DNA from: Odontocerum albicorne
Taxonomy: Eukaryota; Arthropoda; Insecta; Trichoptera; Odontoceridae
Direction: 5' to 3'
DNA: 64,000 nt
NCBI GenBank assembly: GCA_949825065.1
Contig: OX463864.1
Span: 14,273,327-14,337,326 of the forward strand
Positions 42,043-52,139 of this stretch are shown here, piece by piece. Position numbers and translations under genes: made by a program. The notes under the pieces are model-generated. The model did no database searches. It was not told the DNA's origin and was given only the letters and a program-made list of their open reading frames with translations. Position 1 is the first letter of the stretch; each line of letters opens with the position of its first letter.

Positions 42043-42728
42043 CAGTCATTCTCGCCTGAGTGATTACAACGGTGGCCAATACGAACAGCATAGTATGAAG
42101 GAAAGCCGCCAGCGACCCCCTTCGTCTGGTCACTTTTTCGCCGTCTCTATCATCCATCCTACAATTCCTCAACATCTGTAAAGGAGTGCAAAGCCATCTT
42201 CTCCAACTATCGACACCCTCGCGACAGTCTACTGAACTCCTCGTCGATCTCCAACGGCATTTTCCGCGGCATTCCTTATTGTTTCTATACACAACACAGT
42301 TATTAATATTATTACAGTTTCCGGCACTTCGTACAACGTCGTTTGATTCTACATTATTAACAACACTAACACTCGATTTTTTTATATCACCTTCTAAAGA
42401 AGTTTGATTGTCTCCCTCGCATCTTCCATCGACAGTACCTTCTGTATCACATATTTTAAGTCTAGAATCATCGTTGGGTCTCATCGTATCGTCTGTGAAT
42501 CTGTACCCAGAATAGGCCCACCTTCCCCGGCGGTGTTCAACCGGGTCCCCATCTAGGACCGGGGTTTCCGCCGGGCTGCAGAAGACCCTGGGTTCCGGTT
42601 CCTGTGGATGGAGATTCTGGTGCTGATGACGATGATGCAGCATCTTGACCGCAGCTGAGGGCAGATGCCGTCTGCTGAACAAGCAAGATTTCGGCTGGAT
42701 GCGAGCGGAGCCCAGCCGAATTAGCTAT
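42043..42728 (-). CDS. host gene exon with start codon and signal/anchor segment
   Basis: On the minus strand a pyrimidine tract ending ttttcatttcag precedes position 42728, and ATGACTG|GTAAGT gives a strong donor after 42043. The exon is 686 nt. The reading frame is closed by TAG at its very start and opens with ATG at 42643 (A at -3), so 42728-42644 is 5' UTR or an upstream frame. It codes 200 residues plus one base: a His/Gln-rich start (LHHRHQHQNLHPQ), an acidic and Asn-rich middle, a Cys/Arg-rich part, basic TRRRG, then hydrophobic LAAFLHTMLFVLATVVI at about 177-193, then ARMTG. That pattern fits a signal peptide or type II anchor with a long cytosolic leader. I do not recognise the gene. 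The next exon should lie at lower coordinates, possibly outside the window. Confidence 0.65.
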
Positions 42729-42819
42729 CTGAAATGAAAAGAAAAAAAAAACTATTTAATATAAGAATCACAAATTTATATAAGATGTAAATTATAAATA
42801 TGTCCAAGTGTGCAAGTAA

Positions 42820-42912
42820 TTTTGACTCTTTCGTAACACGTCTCACGTTTTGTCTCCTTCGTAACACGTCTCACGTTTTGTCTCTTTCGTAACACGTCTC
42901 TCGTTTTGACTA
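42820..42912. repeat. 28-bp direct repeat, three copies, upstream of the exon
   Basis: cgtaacacgtctcacg occurs at 42832 and 42860 and, as cgtaacacgtctctcg, at 42888, with ttttgtctc spacers. It lies about 100 bp into the upstream intron of the 42043-42728 exon. Could be a simple tandem duplication or a cluster of binding sites. Confidence 0.85.
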
Positions 42913-44080
42913 GACAAACTCGCCGGGAATAATTATGCACTTAAGTTTATTAACCAGAATCGAGAATATTATTACGTGTCTATCTAGTGTTCCCGTGATG
43001 TTGCAGTCATATGGAAAAAACAGGGAATCCATAACGGATATAACCCGAGCCATATATCAGTTAAAAATGTAACATCGACGGAGTTAACGGTCAAGTAAAA
43101 TAAATTATTCTTTTTGAGGTTTTAGTCCGTCTGAATATCAGTAACATCTCATTTCTTTCTTTTTCAATTTACTTCTAAATATTTCTACGGAAGAAAAGTT
43201 TTTAACAAGAAAAATTCAAATCACTTTCCTCTTACACAGAGAGTTGCATCTCAATTGTAGGATTTCATACAGTGTGCAGTTGAATGTACCACCACAGGGA
43301 GACAATAATCAACAAATTATTTTTTTAACTTTTAGTTTATAAAACCGCTATTACTAACATAAAATTATATTTTTTATTCGCAACTTGCATCCACGGAGAG
43401 CAAACAGCTAATTTTTTCGGACGTTGAACATGTTTTTTTCTGTAACATGTTCAGAACTGAAAACGTTCATAATCGTTGATATAAATTTTTTTCAGTGCTT
43501 AAAACGCCCATCGCCGTTAAATAATGAATGTATTTAGATAAATTAAAATGTGAACCTGAAGAACAATATCTTAACTCAGCACTACTCAAATGATAGTCCG
43601 TGGACTGGAGGTATTTCACGGGCTGGTGATAGTCGGTCCGCGGACCGACAGTGGCCGTATAGACCATCGACCATTACTTTAGTAAGGCTTGAGTATTTAT
43701 GATAGATATTTTATTTCTTTAAATTTAGTAAAATTATACGTACAAAATCTATTTTTTAAGCATTCGATTTATCGAGACTGGAGGTGACGTAAATATTTGT
43801 CAAATCTCAAGAGCGACTAAAGTTCAGACGTGGTGCATTGTTGCCGTGTATTTACAATATATGAAATTTTTTTTGGGTACAAATCAACTGTATCAGAACA
43901 GGATATGAGTCTAGTGAGGTGACGGTCATTTATCTAGTGTAGAGCAGAATTATGTAAACATTTGAATAAATAAATAAATTAAAAGAATGGACAATATTTT
44001 TTGCATCGCCAATGATCTATTCAAGTCAGTGCATTAAGCACGAATAAATTAAAATAGCAATGATTTAATCTACAAATACA
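42913..44080. other. intronic or intergenic, no gene called
   Basis: 43572-43665 (agcactactcaaatgatagtccgtggac...cggtccgcggaccg) resembles a hAT left end with a subterminal palindrome. Otherwise no repeat or exon is supported. Confidence 0.3.
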
Positions 44081-44084
44081 CATA

Positions 44085-44450
44085 ACCATAACGCCATGTC
44101 CCTATGGCAGTAGGCAGAGAGAACAGATCTGCACTTCATTCTATCCTGGCACACCTCTTTTGCTGATGCCACGTTTTGTTTTAACATTCCGCCTTACACG
44201 ACTTCTAAAAGACGGAAGAGTGAAAATCATAGCTTTATCCTTTTTCAAAATTTGATTCGTTTCGTCGTGCCACGTTTTCCTAGGTCTTCCTAAAGTTTCT
44301 TTACTAGTTGTATAGATTATTTTTGTAAATTCAATCATTCATTATTTCTACGTAGCCGAACTACGAGTATATCAATGCTTTCTTAAGCACTTCACCTTCT
44401 TTCAATCCGTATTCTTTCCTAATATAATTATTCCTTATTCTGCCATTCAT
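44085..44450 (-). pseudogene. LINE-A related remnant
   Basis: Minus strand codes EFTKIIYTTSKETLGRPRKT, WHDETNQILKKDKAMIF, then RSRVRRNVKTKRGISK and the gttctctctgcctac trailer near 44110. Intermediate between LINE-A and the 28690 subfamily. Confidence 0.5.
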
Positions 44451-44454
44451 TGGT

Positions 44455-44590
44455 AGCCGTGGTCTAACGGTAAGCATTCACACTAAGTACGCGGGCCGTC
44501 CCAAATTCGATTCCTGGCGGATTCACTTCTGGACTGGTCTTACTCTTAGACTATTTTACATCTGAATTTAAGAAACCTTGTTAGCCACAT
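44455..44590 (+). mobile_element. tRNA-like SINE head (third type)
   Basis: tagccgtggtctaacggtaag (box A-like TGGTCTAACGG) and caaattcgattcctggcgg (box B-like TTCGATTCC) are spaced as in a tRNA, but the sequence is not a clean cloverleaf and continues into ggactggtcttactctt. It differs from SINE1 and SINE2. Confidence 0.45.
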
Positions 44591-44694
44591 TGGAATCTCA
44601 ACCTCGATTATTTCTTCAATATATTTCGCGTTACAAAGCGCTCTCGAAGTGATTGCCTAGAACGGGAAACAGCGGTACACAAAATTATCTAAAA

Positions 44695-44930
44695 ACAAAA
44701 CATTGTAATTTATTTTATCAAACACTGTTTATTCCACTTTATGTAACGGTATAACCCTACCAATTTCAAGATTTTCACCTCATAATCAGGGAAGCACAAA
44801 CAAGACTGAATTCTGTTGGAACTGGTATCGACATACACACTTCTAACGGTAAACATTATTCGGGTTGAGGATTGTGGGTGGAAGGAAGCAGGACAACTTC
44901 AGCGAGCAACAGCGAAATGCTGGGAATATA
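44695..44930 (-). mobile_element. PLE-1 subfamily b copy, hammerhead degraded
   Basis: Minus strand has the coding tail shared with 56600-56820, then the arm. The core is damaged twice: CUGAUUA in place of CUGANGA and GAAAUUGGUA in place of GAAACCGGUA. Confidence 0.6.
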
Positions 44931-44934
44931 TAGT

Positions 44935-45095
44935 GAGATACAGGCAAAAGCCTAGTTTACTGGGGACACGATAAATGATAGGTAACAAACCCAGATCCAT
45001 TAAAATTGTGTGTCTAAATTAAATTACCTGTTGTTTTTTCGCAAATCATGTATATTCCTTGTCATGTGTAAATATTGTAAATAAAATAAAATATG
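44935..45095 (+). repeat. dispersed retroposon 3' end (copy of 6800-6965)
   Basis: tgagatacaggcaaaagcc, ggggacacgataaatgatag, gtaacaaacccagatcc...aaattacctgttgttttttcg, tail aaataaaataaaatatgtg. Confidence 0.5.
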
Positions 45096-45189
45096 TGTTT
45101 GCCAGTTTTTCAAGTTATATAAAGCCAGTTTTTTTAATCTAATTTTAATCTCCGGAAACTCGGAAAATGGAATACTTAGCAACAGTGGT

Positions 45190-45372
45190 GTGTGTATGAA
45201 CTTTTATGTGCTGACTAATAATTTCTACATAGGAAAGACAAGAAAGATCATTTGAAAAGAGATTTCGTGAACACAAATCCACCTTAACAAATACCCTAAT
45301 ATATTCTGAAATGGCTAATCATTGTCACCGTGAAAATAATACATTTTCTATCGATGATGCCAAATTACAATA
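45190..45372 (+). pseudogene. PLE GIY-YIG fragment, plus strand
   Basis: NNFYIGKT, then a one-base insertion, then RSFEKRFREHKSTLTN, ...YSEMANHCHRENNTFSIDDA. Same protein as at 35480-35300 but in the opposite orientation to the nearby PLE-1 arm. No ribozyme arm is attached. Confidence 0.75.
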
Positions 45373-45649
45373 CATATAAATTTTACCACTTTTTTGGCAA
45401 GTTTCGCTTGGATATCGTACGGATTTTACTAACTAATCTTCCATTATAAGCAGTAAAACTTATTTTTGTCAAGAGAAAACTAACTGAAAATACGTCTAAA
45501 TAAAATTCCAACAATTTCTAGGCGATTTAATCAATGCAGAGGCACCAAGACATGAAACTAGGGTTGTACCACGCATCCATCAAAAAGGGTCAAGTAGGTA
45601 CCGTAATTGAGCCAAGAAAGGTTGCCAATCCGAGGTGGTGCGTTCACAC

Positions 45650-45835
45650 TGGCGGCCGGATCACACCGCGCACCGTTGAACGCGTCCATGCGAGTGTAAC
45701 CGATACTTAATGTGTGTCGCGCCCTGAGTGGAAACGCTTGTATCCAAGCTAATTGCCAACCGCCAGCGGCAATCGGAATGGATCGCGTACGCGGCCCGGC
45801 CGCTGAATGCGCGGTATTCGGTTCAAGTGAGAATA
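45650..45835. promoter_or_regulatory. CpG-rich patch, possible regulatory sequence
   Basis: CpG is dense (ggcggccggatcacaccgcgcaccg, gatcgcgtacgcggcccggccgc) in an AT-rich setting, about 3 kb upstream of the minus-strand exon at 42043-42728. Invertebrate DNA lacks classical CpG islands, so this is a suggestion only. No TATA, initiator or exon is defined. Confidence 0.3.
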
Positions 45836-45889
45836 CAATGAAGAAAACATAAGGTACTATGAATAACGAGCCTATCCGCTAATATAATC

Positions 45890-46310
45890 ATCATCACCAC
45901 CACCTTCAATGTCCATACTGGGGTAGGCAGAAATAACAGACCTCCACTTATTTCAATCCTGATACATATATTTCTCTTCTGGACAACAGAAGCATGTGTA
46001 AAAAATAATATGTTATATATAGATACCATCGAACCGTCTCTCTGTCGGATAGGCAGAGTGGTAAGAGCGACCGACTTTATCAAACGACTCCTAAGATTTT
46101 TCTGACATTAATTTTCAAAATCTCATTTGATTGATCCAACCATACTTTCCTTTGTCTTCTTCTCACAATCCTTTCACTCACGTTTGCACTGTATATTTTG
46201 TTGTTAGTTTTCTTCGTTCATTTGTTCTACATGGCCAAACCATCTCAAAATGCTCTTCTTCATCTTAATCAACACATCAGCTTTGAATTTTGATGTTCTA
46301 GAGAATAAAC
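45890..46310 (-). pseudogene. LINE-A C-terminal remnant
   Basis: Minus strand: LIKMKKSILRWFGHVEQMNE, then NVSERIVRRRQRKVWLDQSN-like, KINVRKILGVV-like, then two trailer scraps (46040, 45910). Confidence 0.65.
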
Positions 46311-46339
46311 CGAGTTTGATTTGCAGGGACTTAGATGAC

Positions 46340-46660
46340 ATTTCGTGGTGACAAGGCGAGAGGAAAGAGTGATCGATTTTCTCATACAACTCCTACGATT
46401 TTTCTCAATTTTACGTTTCACTCTTACAAAATGTCATTTAACTGATCTAATCATACTTTCATTCGTCTTCCCCTACCATGCTTCTACTCGCATTTATAAT
46501 ATATTTATATTTGTTTGGTTAGTCTTTCTTCATTCATTCGTTTTACATGTCCAAACCATTTCAGAATATTCTTCTTCGTTTTACTCAACACATCCGTCTC
46601 AAGTTCATATTCATCCCTAATAATTTAATTCTGTATTCTGCCATACATTGTCTCCCCATC
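46340..46660 (-). pseudogene. LINE-A C-terminal remnant
   Basis: Minus strand: RNXIIRDEYELETDVLSKTK, KNILKWFGHVKRMNEERLTK, ...NASRSMVGEDE, KYDXISXMTFCKSET, RRSCMRKSITLSS-like. Adjacent to the 45890 copy in the same orientation. Confidence 0.6.
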
Positions 46661-46669
46661 TACTTTATT

Positions 46670-46990
46670 ATCAGTCAAGGCATTTTTACTGCAGAAGAAT
46701 ATGTTAATATTCACTAAATTAAAACAAAGAATACTGAGTATTTAGAGGTATCTCATAGGGAGTGGGGATAACTGATGCGGATGTTGAGAGCGTGATGAAG
46801 AGTTGTTTGGACATGATGTTGATGTATTTGTTTAAATTACAATGTAGGAATTTGATACGAGACAAAGGAGGATTTAAGTATTTAGGAACAAGTTATGTTT
46901 TGTTATTTAGGTAAGATAAGATCACTTCATCACAACCCTTGCCTGGTGAGGTGGTTCTCCATATACACACAATGATAGATCTATGTATAA
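46670..46990. other. no recognised feature
   Basis: Short frames only. gatgcggatgttgagagcg near 46778 has a LINE-like flavour but cannot be placed. Confidence 0.25.
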
Positions 46991-46998
46991 CAACATAG

Positions 46999-47169
46999 TA
47001 CAGTACCCGGCGGTAAGTAATACACATCGTTTGTAGAGCGTCGTATCTGTCATTCATCCACGTGTTCCGTCGCGATTAGTCAGTTGTTACCGGACCGGAC
47101 TGTTAGCGCATCGTGCGACAGAGACGACGCTCTACAAACGATGTGTATTACTTAGCGCCGGGTACTGTA
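46999..47169. mobile_element. long-stem palindromic MITE
   Basis: 171 bp whose ends TACAGTACCCGGCG and complement are followed by nearly perfect arms (taagtaatacacatcg, tttgtagagcgtcg) for about 50 bases each, with one or two mismatches. The 70-base centre is CpG-rich. High arm identity suggests recent movement or conversion. No superfamily is assigned; the flanks atag/tgtag give no clear duplication. Confidence 0.8.
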
Positions 47170-47490
47170 TGTAGATATTAAAATACATTCCAAAATCACG
47201 TATATCTCAAGATAAATTACAGAAAATACATTTAAGAGAGAAGCTATCAAAAGTTCATCTCATAACATCCATCCCCGGTCAATATACATCCCACAAATAT
47301 AGGGCGAGCACTGCCGCGAGGACACCAGATGTTTTTCAGCCCAAACCCTTGCATATGTAGGTTAAGAAGAAAAAACCGAAAATAAATAAAAAAGTAAATC
47401 CACAAACACCTCCACCTCAAATTAACTCAAACAAATAAATATAGGTTCTTTGACAGCATATAGTGTGAACATATATAAATTTATTCCGAA
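47170..47490. other. no recognised gene
   Basis: 47220-47290 repeats a phrase from 6355-6425 (aaatacatttaagagagaagc...catctcataacat), so it belongs to an unplaced dispersed repeat. Confidence 0.35.
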
Positions 47491-47499
47491 GTATGTTTA

Positions 47500-48150
47500 G
47501 CCTGAAGCTTTGCTACCCCAAAACCAATCAACGTAGATGGAAAGCCGCTAGAACTTGTCCAGGAATATGTGTATCTGGGCCAACTTATTTCCTTTGTAGG
47601 TGGCATATCGGAGGAAATAGCACAAAGGACAAAACAAGCGTGGATCTCATTTGGACGTTTGAACAACATCTTCAAAAGTAATCTCCCAATATCCTTGAAG
47701 TGAAGGGTTTACAACCAGTGTATTCTTCCAGTACGTACGTATGGCTGCGAGACATGGACGCTCACAGTAAAGAACACACAAAATCTCCAGACCGCACAAA
47801 GGGGGCATGGAGATATACATGTTGGGATATACTAAAGGAGACCGTAAACGAAACACCTGGATTCGCAATATGACAAAGGTAGAAGACGTTATAAAGGTGT
47901 GCAAAAGAATAAAGTGGCAATGGGCCGAACACGTAGCCAGAATGTCAGACTCCCGATGGACATCCGAAATAATCCAATGGTATCCAAGAGGCATAAAGAG
48001 GCCCAGAAGAAGAACGAAGGTACGATGGATAGATGAAATCAGGAAACATGGCAGCATCACATGGCATCAACGAGCAAAGGACCGAACTATTTGGAGTCAA
48101 CTTGGGGAGACCTTCATCCAGCAGTGGATCGACCCTGGTTGACAATGATG
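47500..48150 (+). pseudogene. LINE-F, RT thumb to C-terminus
   Basis: In the best frame: VQEYVYLGQLISFVGGISEE, IAQRTKQAWISFGRLNNIFK, SNLPISLK, stop, RVYNQCILPVRTYGCETWTL, ...LQTAQRGHGDIHV..., then DRKRNTWIRNMTKVEDVIKV, CKRIKWQWAEHVARMSDSRW, TSEIIQWYPRGIKRPRRRTK, VRWIDEIRKHGSITWHQRAK and a stop after FIQQWIDPG (48142). This is the conserved end of an endonuclease-RT LINE with the TYGCETW and HVARM motifs. A gatgatgatgatga tail follows, as expected for a LINE 3' end. At least one nonsense codon and one frameshift. Confidence 0.85.
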
Positions 48151-48189
48151 ATGATGATGAATGATGTTTAGCCTAATTAACTAACACCT

Positions 48190-48745
48190 AATTTACAACA
48201 CTAGCAAACTTATGTTAAAAAAAATTTCACATCAATAATACTTAAAGTTATCTTTAATTTTTCACATCAACAATACTTAAAGTTATCTTAAATTTTTCAC
48301 ATCAACAATACTTCAAGTTATCTTTAGTGTTTTTGTAGTGAATCACAGAGACCCAGGGTATCAATGATTTTTTTTTGCTCAAACCATATGGTACCCATAC
48401 ATCGTAGCGATTCATCTCACTAAACTTTATCAAATACTCGTGGACAGTGGTTTTCGATATTTTCAATATTCCAGGAATCTCTCATGTCACAGAACATTCT
48501 CGATCTCTTATTCTCGATCAAAGCCTTGATTTGGTTGTCAACTAAACTACTTTCGGTAGGAAACTTCTTTCTGGACAACCCGATATATTAATATATATTT
48601 TGACTAATTTACTACGCAACTGTTTTTTTTTCATTTGAGTCAACAGTATGCCCTTACCGGTTTCAACATCAACAATACTTAAAAGTTATCTTTAATTTTT
48701 CACATCAACAATACTTAAAGTTATCTTTAATTTTAAACAAATTGA
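48190..48745. repeat. 35-bp tandem repeat interrupted by an insertion
   Basis: ttcacatcaacaatacttaaagttatctt-type units start at 48226, 48261 and 48296. Two more lie at about 48665 and 48700. The 48330-48660 block between them contains a mariner scrap and a partial PLE-2 arm ending taccggtttcaacatc. Confidence 0.75.
48345..48585 (-). pseudogene. mariner transposase HTH remnant
   Basis: Minus strand reads SSLVDNQIKALIENKRSRMF, CDMRDSWNIENIEKTTVHEY (frameshift), LIKFSEMNRYDVWVPYGLSK, KK. The DxQIKALIExxRxxxxREI...LxKLGYVxRxDVWVPH pattern is the middle of the N-terminal domain of a mariner transposase. Catalytic domain and ends are missing. Confidence 0.65.
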
Positions 48746-48754
48746 CAACGAAAA

Positions 48755-48960
48755 GTCGGGACGCTCTCGGCTTATTTGCTATTTTTTTATGTTTCGATAA
48801 AAAAAATAAGAAATGTGTATAATACACATACGTCAGAGAAATCGTAGAATTTATATGAGAAAGTGTACGGATGTGAAAGAGGCTACGGATGTAGGCAGTG
48901 ATAGGAAAGGCAGGCGCTCTGTCATCTCTGCCTACACCGACAAGGAAATTGTAATATAAT
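48755..48960 (+). repeat. single copy of the 230-bp unit found at 11861-12325
   Basis: agtcgggacgctctcggctt, atgtttcgataaaaaaa, acgtcagagaaatcgtag, then gctctgtcatctctgcctac. It ends in the LINE-A trailer. Confidence 0.6.
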
Positions 48961-48969
48961 AGGACTGCT

Positions 48970-50850
48970 CTATAAATTTATTTAGTATTTTTTTGTATAA
49001 ACAGCCTGTCTAAGAACGGATATACGCCTAGTGAGACAGAATGATTTGTATTCCGTTACAAAAATTTAAAATTATCACGTACTCGTATATTATTTCTTTT
49101 TTAAATGTACGAGTATGTTAATTCTACTCCTTAGATTGTTTTTCTATTCTAACGTAATTCTTTTTTTAATATTATATTGTAAATATGTAGTGACAGTGAA
49201 ATAAGCAAATCTAAGATTTATATAGCACGAATTTCCCGAATTACCTTTCACCGTGAAACCAGAGGTGTAACCGTATAAAACTATTGACCCCCGTGACTTG
49301 GATCCGACACACACGTACAGAGTTACGATAGGAATAGCTGATTTTCGCTAACAATTATCTGAAACTGAACTGTTATTATTGTTAGTCTGGTATTGCAATA
49401 AAACAACAATCTGAATCTTGCTCACGTAAAAATAATGTTAAAAAAAAAAAGGTTTTTACGACGTGGCCAATTTCTAAATTTCAGTAATAAGCGGGATGTT
49501 TATTTTTGAAGAGATATAATCAAATCGAATATTTAGAGAAAAAAAAACATATTAATATTGGAATAAATTTACTTAGCATGCAACAGTTGATAAATTACTA
49601 TAACAAAGAAAATATAGAATGGTCCCTGTGACGTTTGAAATGCCATGTCTCAAAGAGATATGGTAAAATCATTTTTTTTTTACAAATCGAATCGTTTTTT
49701 TTATAATATAATACGTATTGTATGATTTGTATCTATCTTTAAATATGTCAAGATCCACTATGAATTAATACTAATTACGAACATTTAATTTTAGTTATAA
49801 AAAAATTTAAAATCCAATTATCGTATACCCCATCCCTAGCCAATGTAGACTAACGTAGTGACTTTTGACAAACGTCGCCAAATATTATTTGATTTTAACA
49901 AACTGTCACATTTTTGCTAATTTGTGACAAGATGTATCAATTTGTCATTATTGTTGATTTTATGTAATATATTTACCTAAATAACTTGCTATTTATTAGA
50001 ATCGAGGCTTCTATTAAAGTTGATAAAATAATTTAAATTACGGAACGTCGTTACAAGGTTGTATTGGGGCAAATTTGTGAAATTTGCATCACTACACTTG
50101 AACTTTGGTCAGAATCAGCCTCTTTGAATAAAAAATAGTATTATTTAGTTTTTCGTAAAAAAACTCGAATAGTGTTGCACTATTCTAAAATTTCCATTAA
50201 ATGAGCCACTTTTTTAAGTAGTATTCTGGAAATGCCTAGTACAATTTATTTTCAGCACAGAAGGCCAAAGTTTAGCGTAAAAAAATTATTTAAGTTTTTA
50301 TTTTATTTTTCAAGTAATTTTTTTTGTACACCCCTAAATCATTTTGTATGCGAAAGATAAGGCTTACTATTCAAAAGTATTTCACGATAAAAAAAAATTA
50401 CGAAAAAGGTAATTTGTACACAACGCACCAAAAAATCTAATGCAAGGTAGGGATTTTACGAAATATTACAAAAGTCCGAATAACTTTAAAACGGTAAGGT
50501 TTTTACTGAGGTCAAGTTTTGATATTCTGGTAAGTCTTGACCCAATCTATCACCACCCTAAATATGACATACTACTAAATAGTACTCAATACGGGACAGC
50601 CTGTATGTATAACTAAGCCACTTAACAAAAACAATTTCTTTCCATATGCTGTCGAAAGTCTTTCGGCAGGCTCCAATGCTTGGATGACAGACGTTGGTGC
50701 GCCTTGAGGTGTATGGTATACGACGGAATTGGCATTATTGACCGGTATTAATGATAGTAATTAACTTTTTCAAGAAACTCGCGAACGACTACTACATGCC
50801 TAGTAATCGGACCGTCGATCGGCGATCAACCGTTTAACGAACGCTGATCT
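48970..50850. other. AT-rich, no gene recognised
   Basis: Two TACGAGTA octamers on opposite strands lie 30 bases apart (49083, 49110). At 50585-50610 acgggacagcctgtatgtat resembles the outer end of a Tc1/mariner-like element; no matching left end was found. No frame or exon is supported in the rest. Confidence 0.35.
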
Positions 50851-50851
50851 A

Positions 50852-52137
50852 TTGGGTTGATGCAAAAGTAATGATCGTTTTTTATGATCCCAGGTAAAAA
50901 AAATTCCAGGTAAGAAATGATGAATAGTATCTTCTTTTAAATGATTCCATTGTATAAAGGATGCTTTCCCTCTACTTTCTATTCAGTTTTGGCCTGGCCA
51001 GAGTACAGTGAAAAGCCCTTGTATTTTTTCAAAATGTCGGTCGATAAAGTGCATTTACGTCATTGTTTACTTTATGAATTCCGTAAAGACAATACCGCGA
51101 GTGTGGCAACCAAAAACATTTGCGACGTGTATGGAGCAGATGTCATCAAAGTTCGACAGGTACAAAGATGGTTTACAAAATTCCGATCTGAGGATTTTTC
51201 ACTATTTGATAAACCACGTACCGGGCGGCCATTGAAGTCTGATGACAACAAGTTAAAAGTCATAATTGACACAAATCCACGTCTAACCACCAGGGAGATC
51301 GCGTCGATGATGGGAGTCAACCAAACAACCGTATTAAGACATTTGAAGCGTATGGGGATGGTTTCGCGGTACAACGTTTGGATACCTCATCAATTGTCGG
51401 CTGCCAATTTATTGGATCATGTTTCAACGTGCTTTGCTTTGAGTGCGAGACAAAAACATGAACCTTTTTTGCATCGTTTGGTAACAGGAGATGAGAAATG
51501 GGTCGTGTACAACAACGTGACAAGAAAAAGACATTGGGCTATACCTGGACAAGCCCCATTAACAACTTCGAAGGCCGAAATCCATCAAAAAAAGTAATGC
51601 TTTGTGTTTGGTGGAATTGTAAGGGTATTGTGTATTTTGAACTCTTGGAACGCAATCAGACAATTACAACAGAACGATATTGTCAGATATTATCCAAATT
51701 GAACATCGCCCTTCAAAAGGATAGACCAGAAATGGTAAACAGAAAAGGGGTAGTGTTTCATCCCGACAACGCGTGACCACATGTGGCTTTGATGACCCAA
51801 TACAAGCTAAATGAGTTGAATTGGGATGTTATCAAGCATCCACCGTATTGTCCAGATCTTGCTCCTTCCGATTTTCATTTATTACGATCGCTGCAAAAAA
51901 TTTTAAATGATAAAAAATTTGATACAATAGAGCAGGTAAAAACATCCCTTACTACATTTTTCGCATCAAAATCCACGGAATTTTACACTAATGGTATTAA
52001 TAAGTTGATAGAAAGATGGGAGAAGGTTATAAGAACTGATGGAAATCATAAAATTGATTAAATAAATATTACAAATCTAAAAAAAAAATGTTTAATTGTA
52101 TATGTAAAAAACGATCATTACTTTTGCATCAACCCAA
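50852..52137 (+). mobile_element. nearly intact mariner element
   Basis: Perfect 33-bp terminal inverted repeats at 50852-50884 and 52105-52137, starting TTGGGTTGATGCAAAAGTAA, and TA on both sides (50850-50851, 52138-52139). Length 1286 bp is normal for mariner. The end sequence resembles the cecropia/mellifera type; the subfamily is not settled by eye. Identity of the repeats and only two coding lesions point to fairly recent insertion. Confidence 0.97.
51034..52061 (+). pseudogene. mariner transposase, two lesions
   Basis: The start is ATG 51034 (SVDKVHLRHCLLYEF); an in-frame upstream ATG at 50941 adds leader residues that do not look like the family. Domains: two HTH regions (about residues 1-110, the second with REIASMMGVNQTTVLRHL), WIPHQL linker, then the DD34D catalytic domain: D153 (VTGDEKW), about D245 (FHPDNA), about D280 (CPDLAPSDFH). 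The protein would be 342 residues. Lesion 1: an A lost from the run at 51587-51593 before VMLCVWW. Lesion 2: TGA 51774-51776 where the family has Arg after DNA. All three aspartates are still encoded. Confidence 0.95.
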
Positions 52138-52139
52138 TA

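Noticed and set aside
44455..44525. A functional tRNA gene
   Set aside because: Box-like motifs exist but acceptor and anticodon stems do not pair properly; more likely a SINE head.
48590..48660. A further hammerhead motif next to taccggtttcaacatc
   Set aside because: Only ACCGGT and GAAA remain; the CUGANGA strand is absent.
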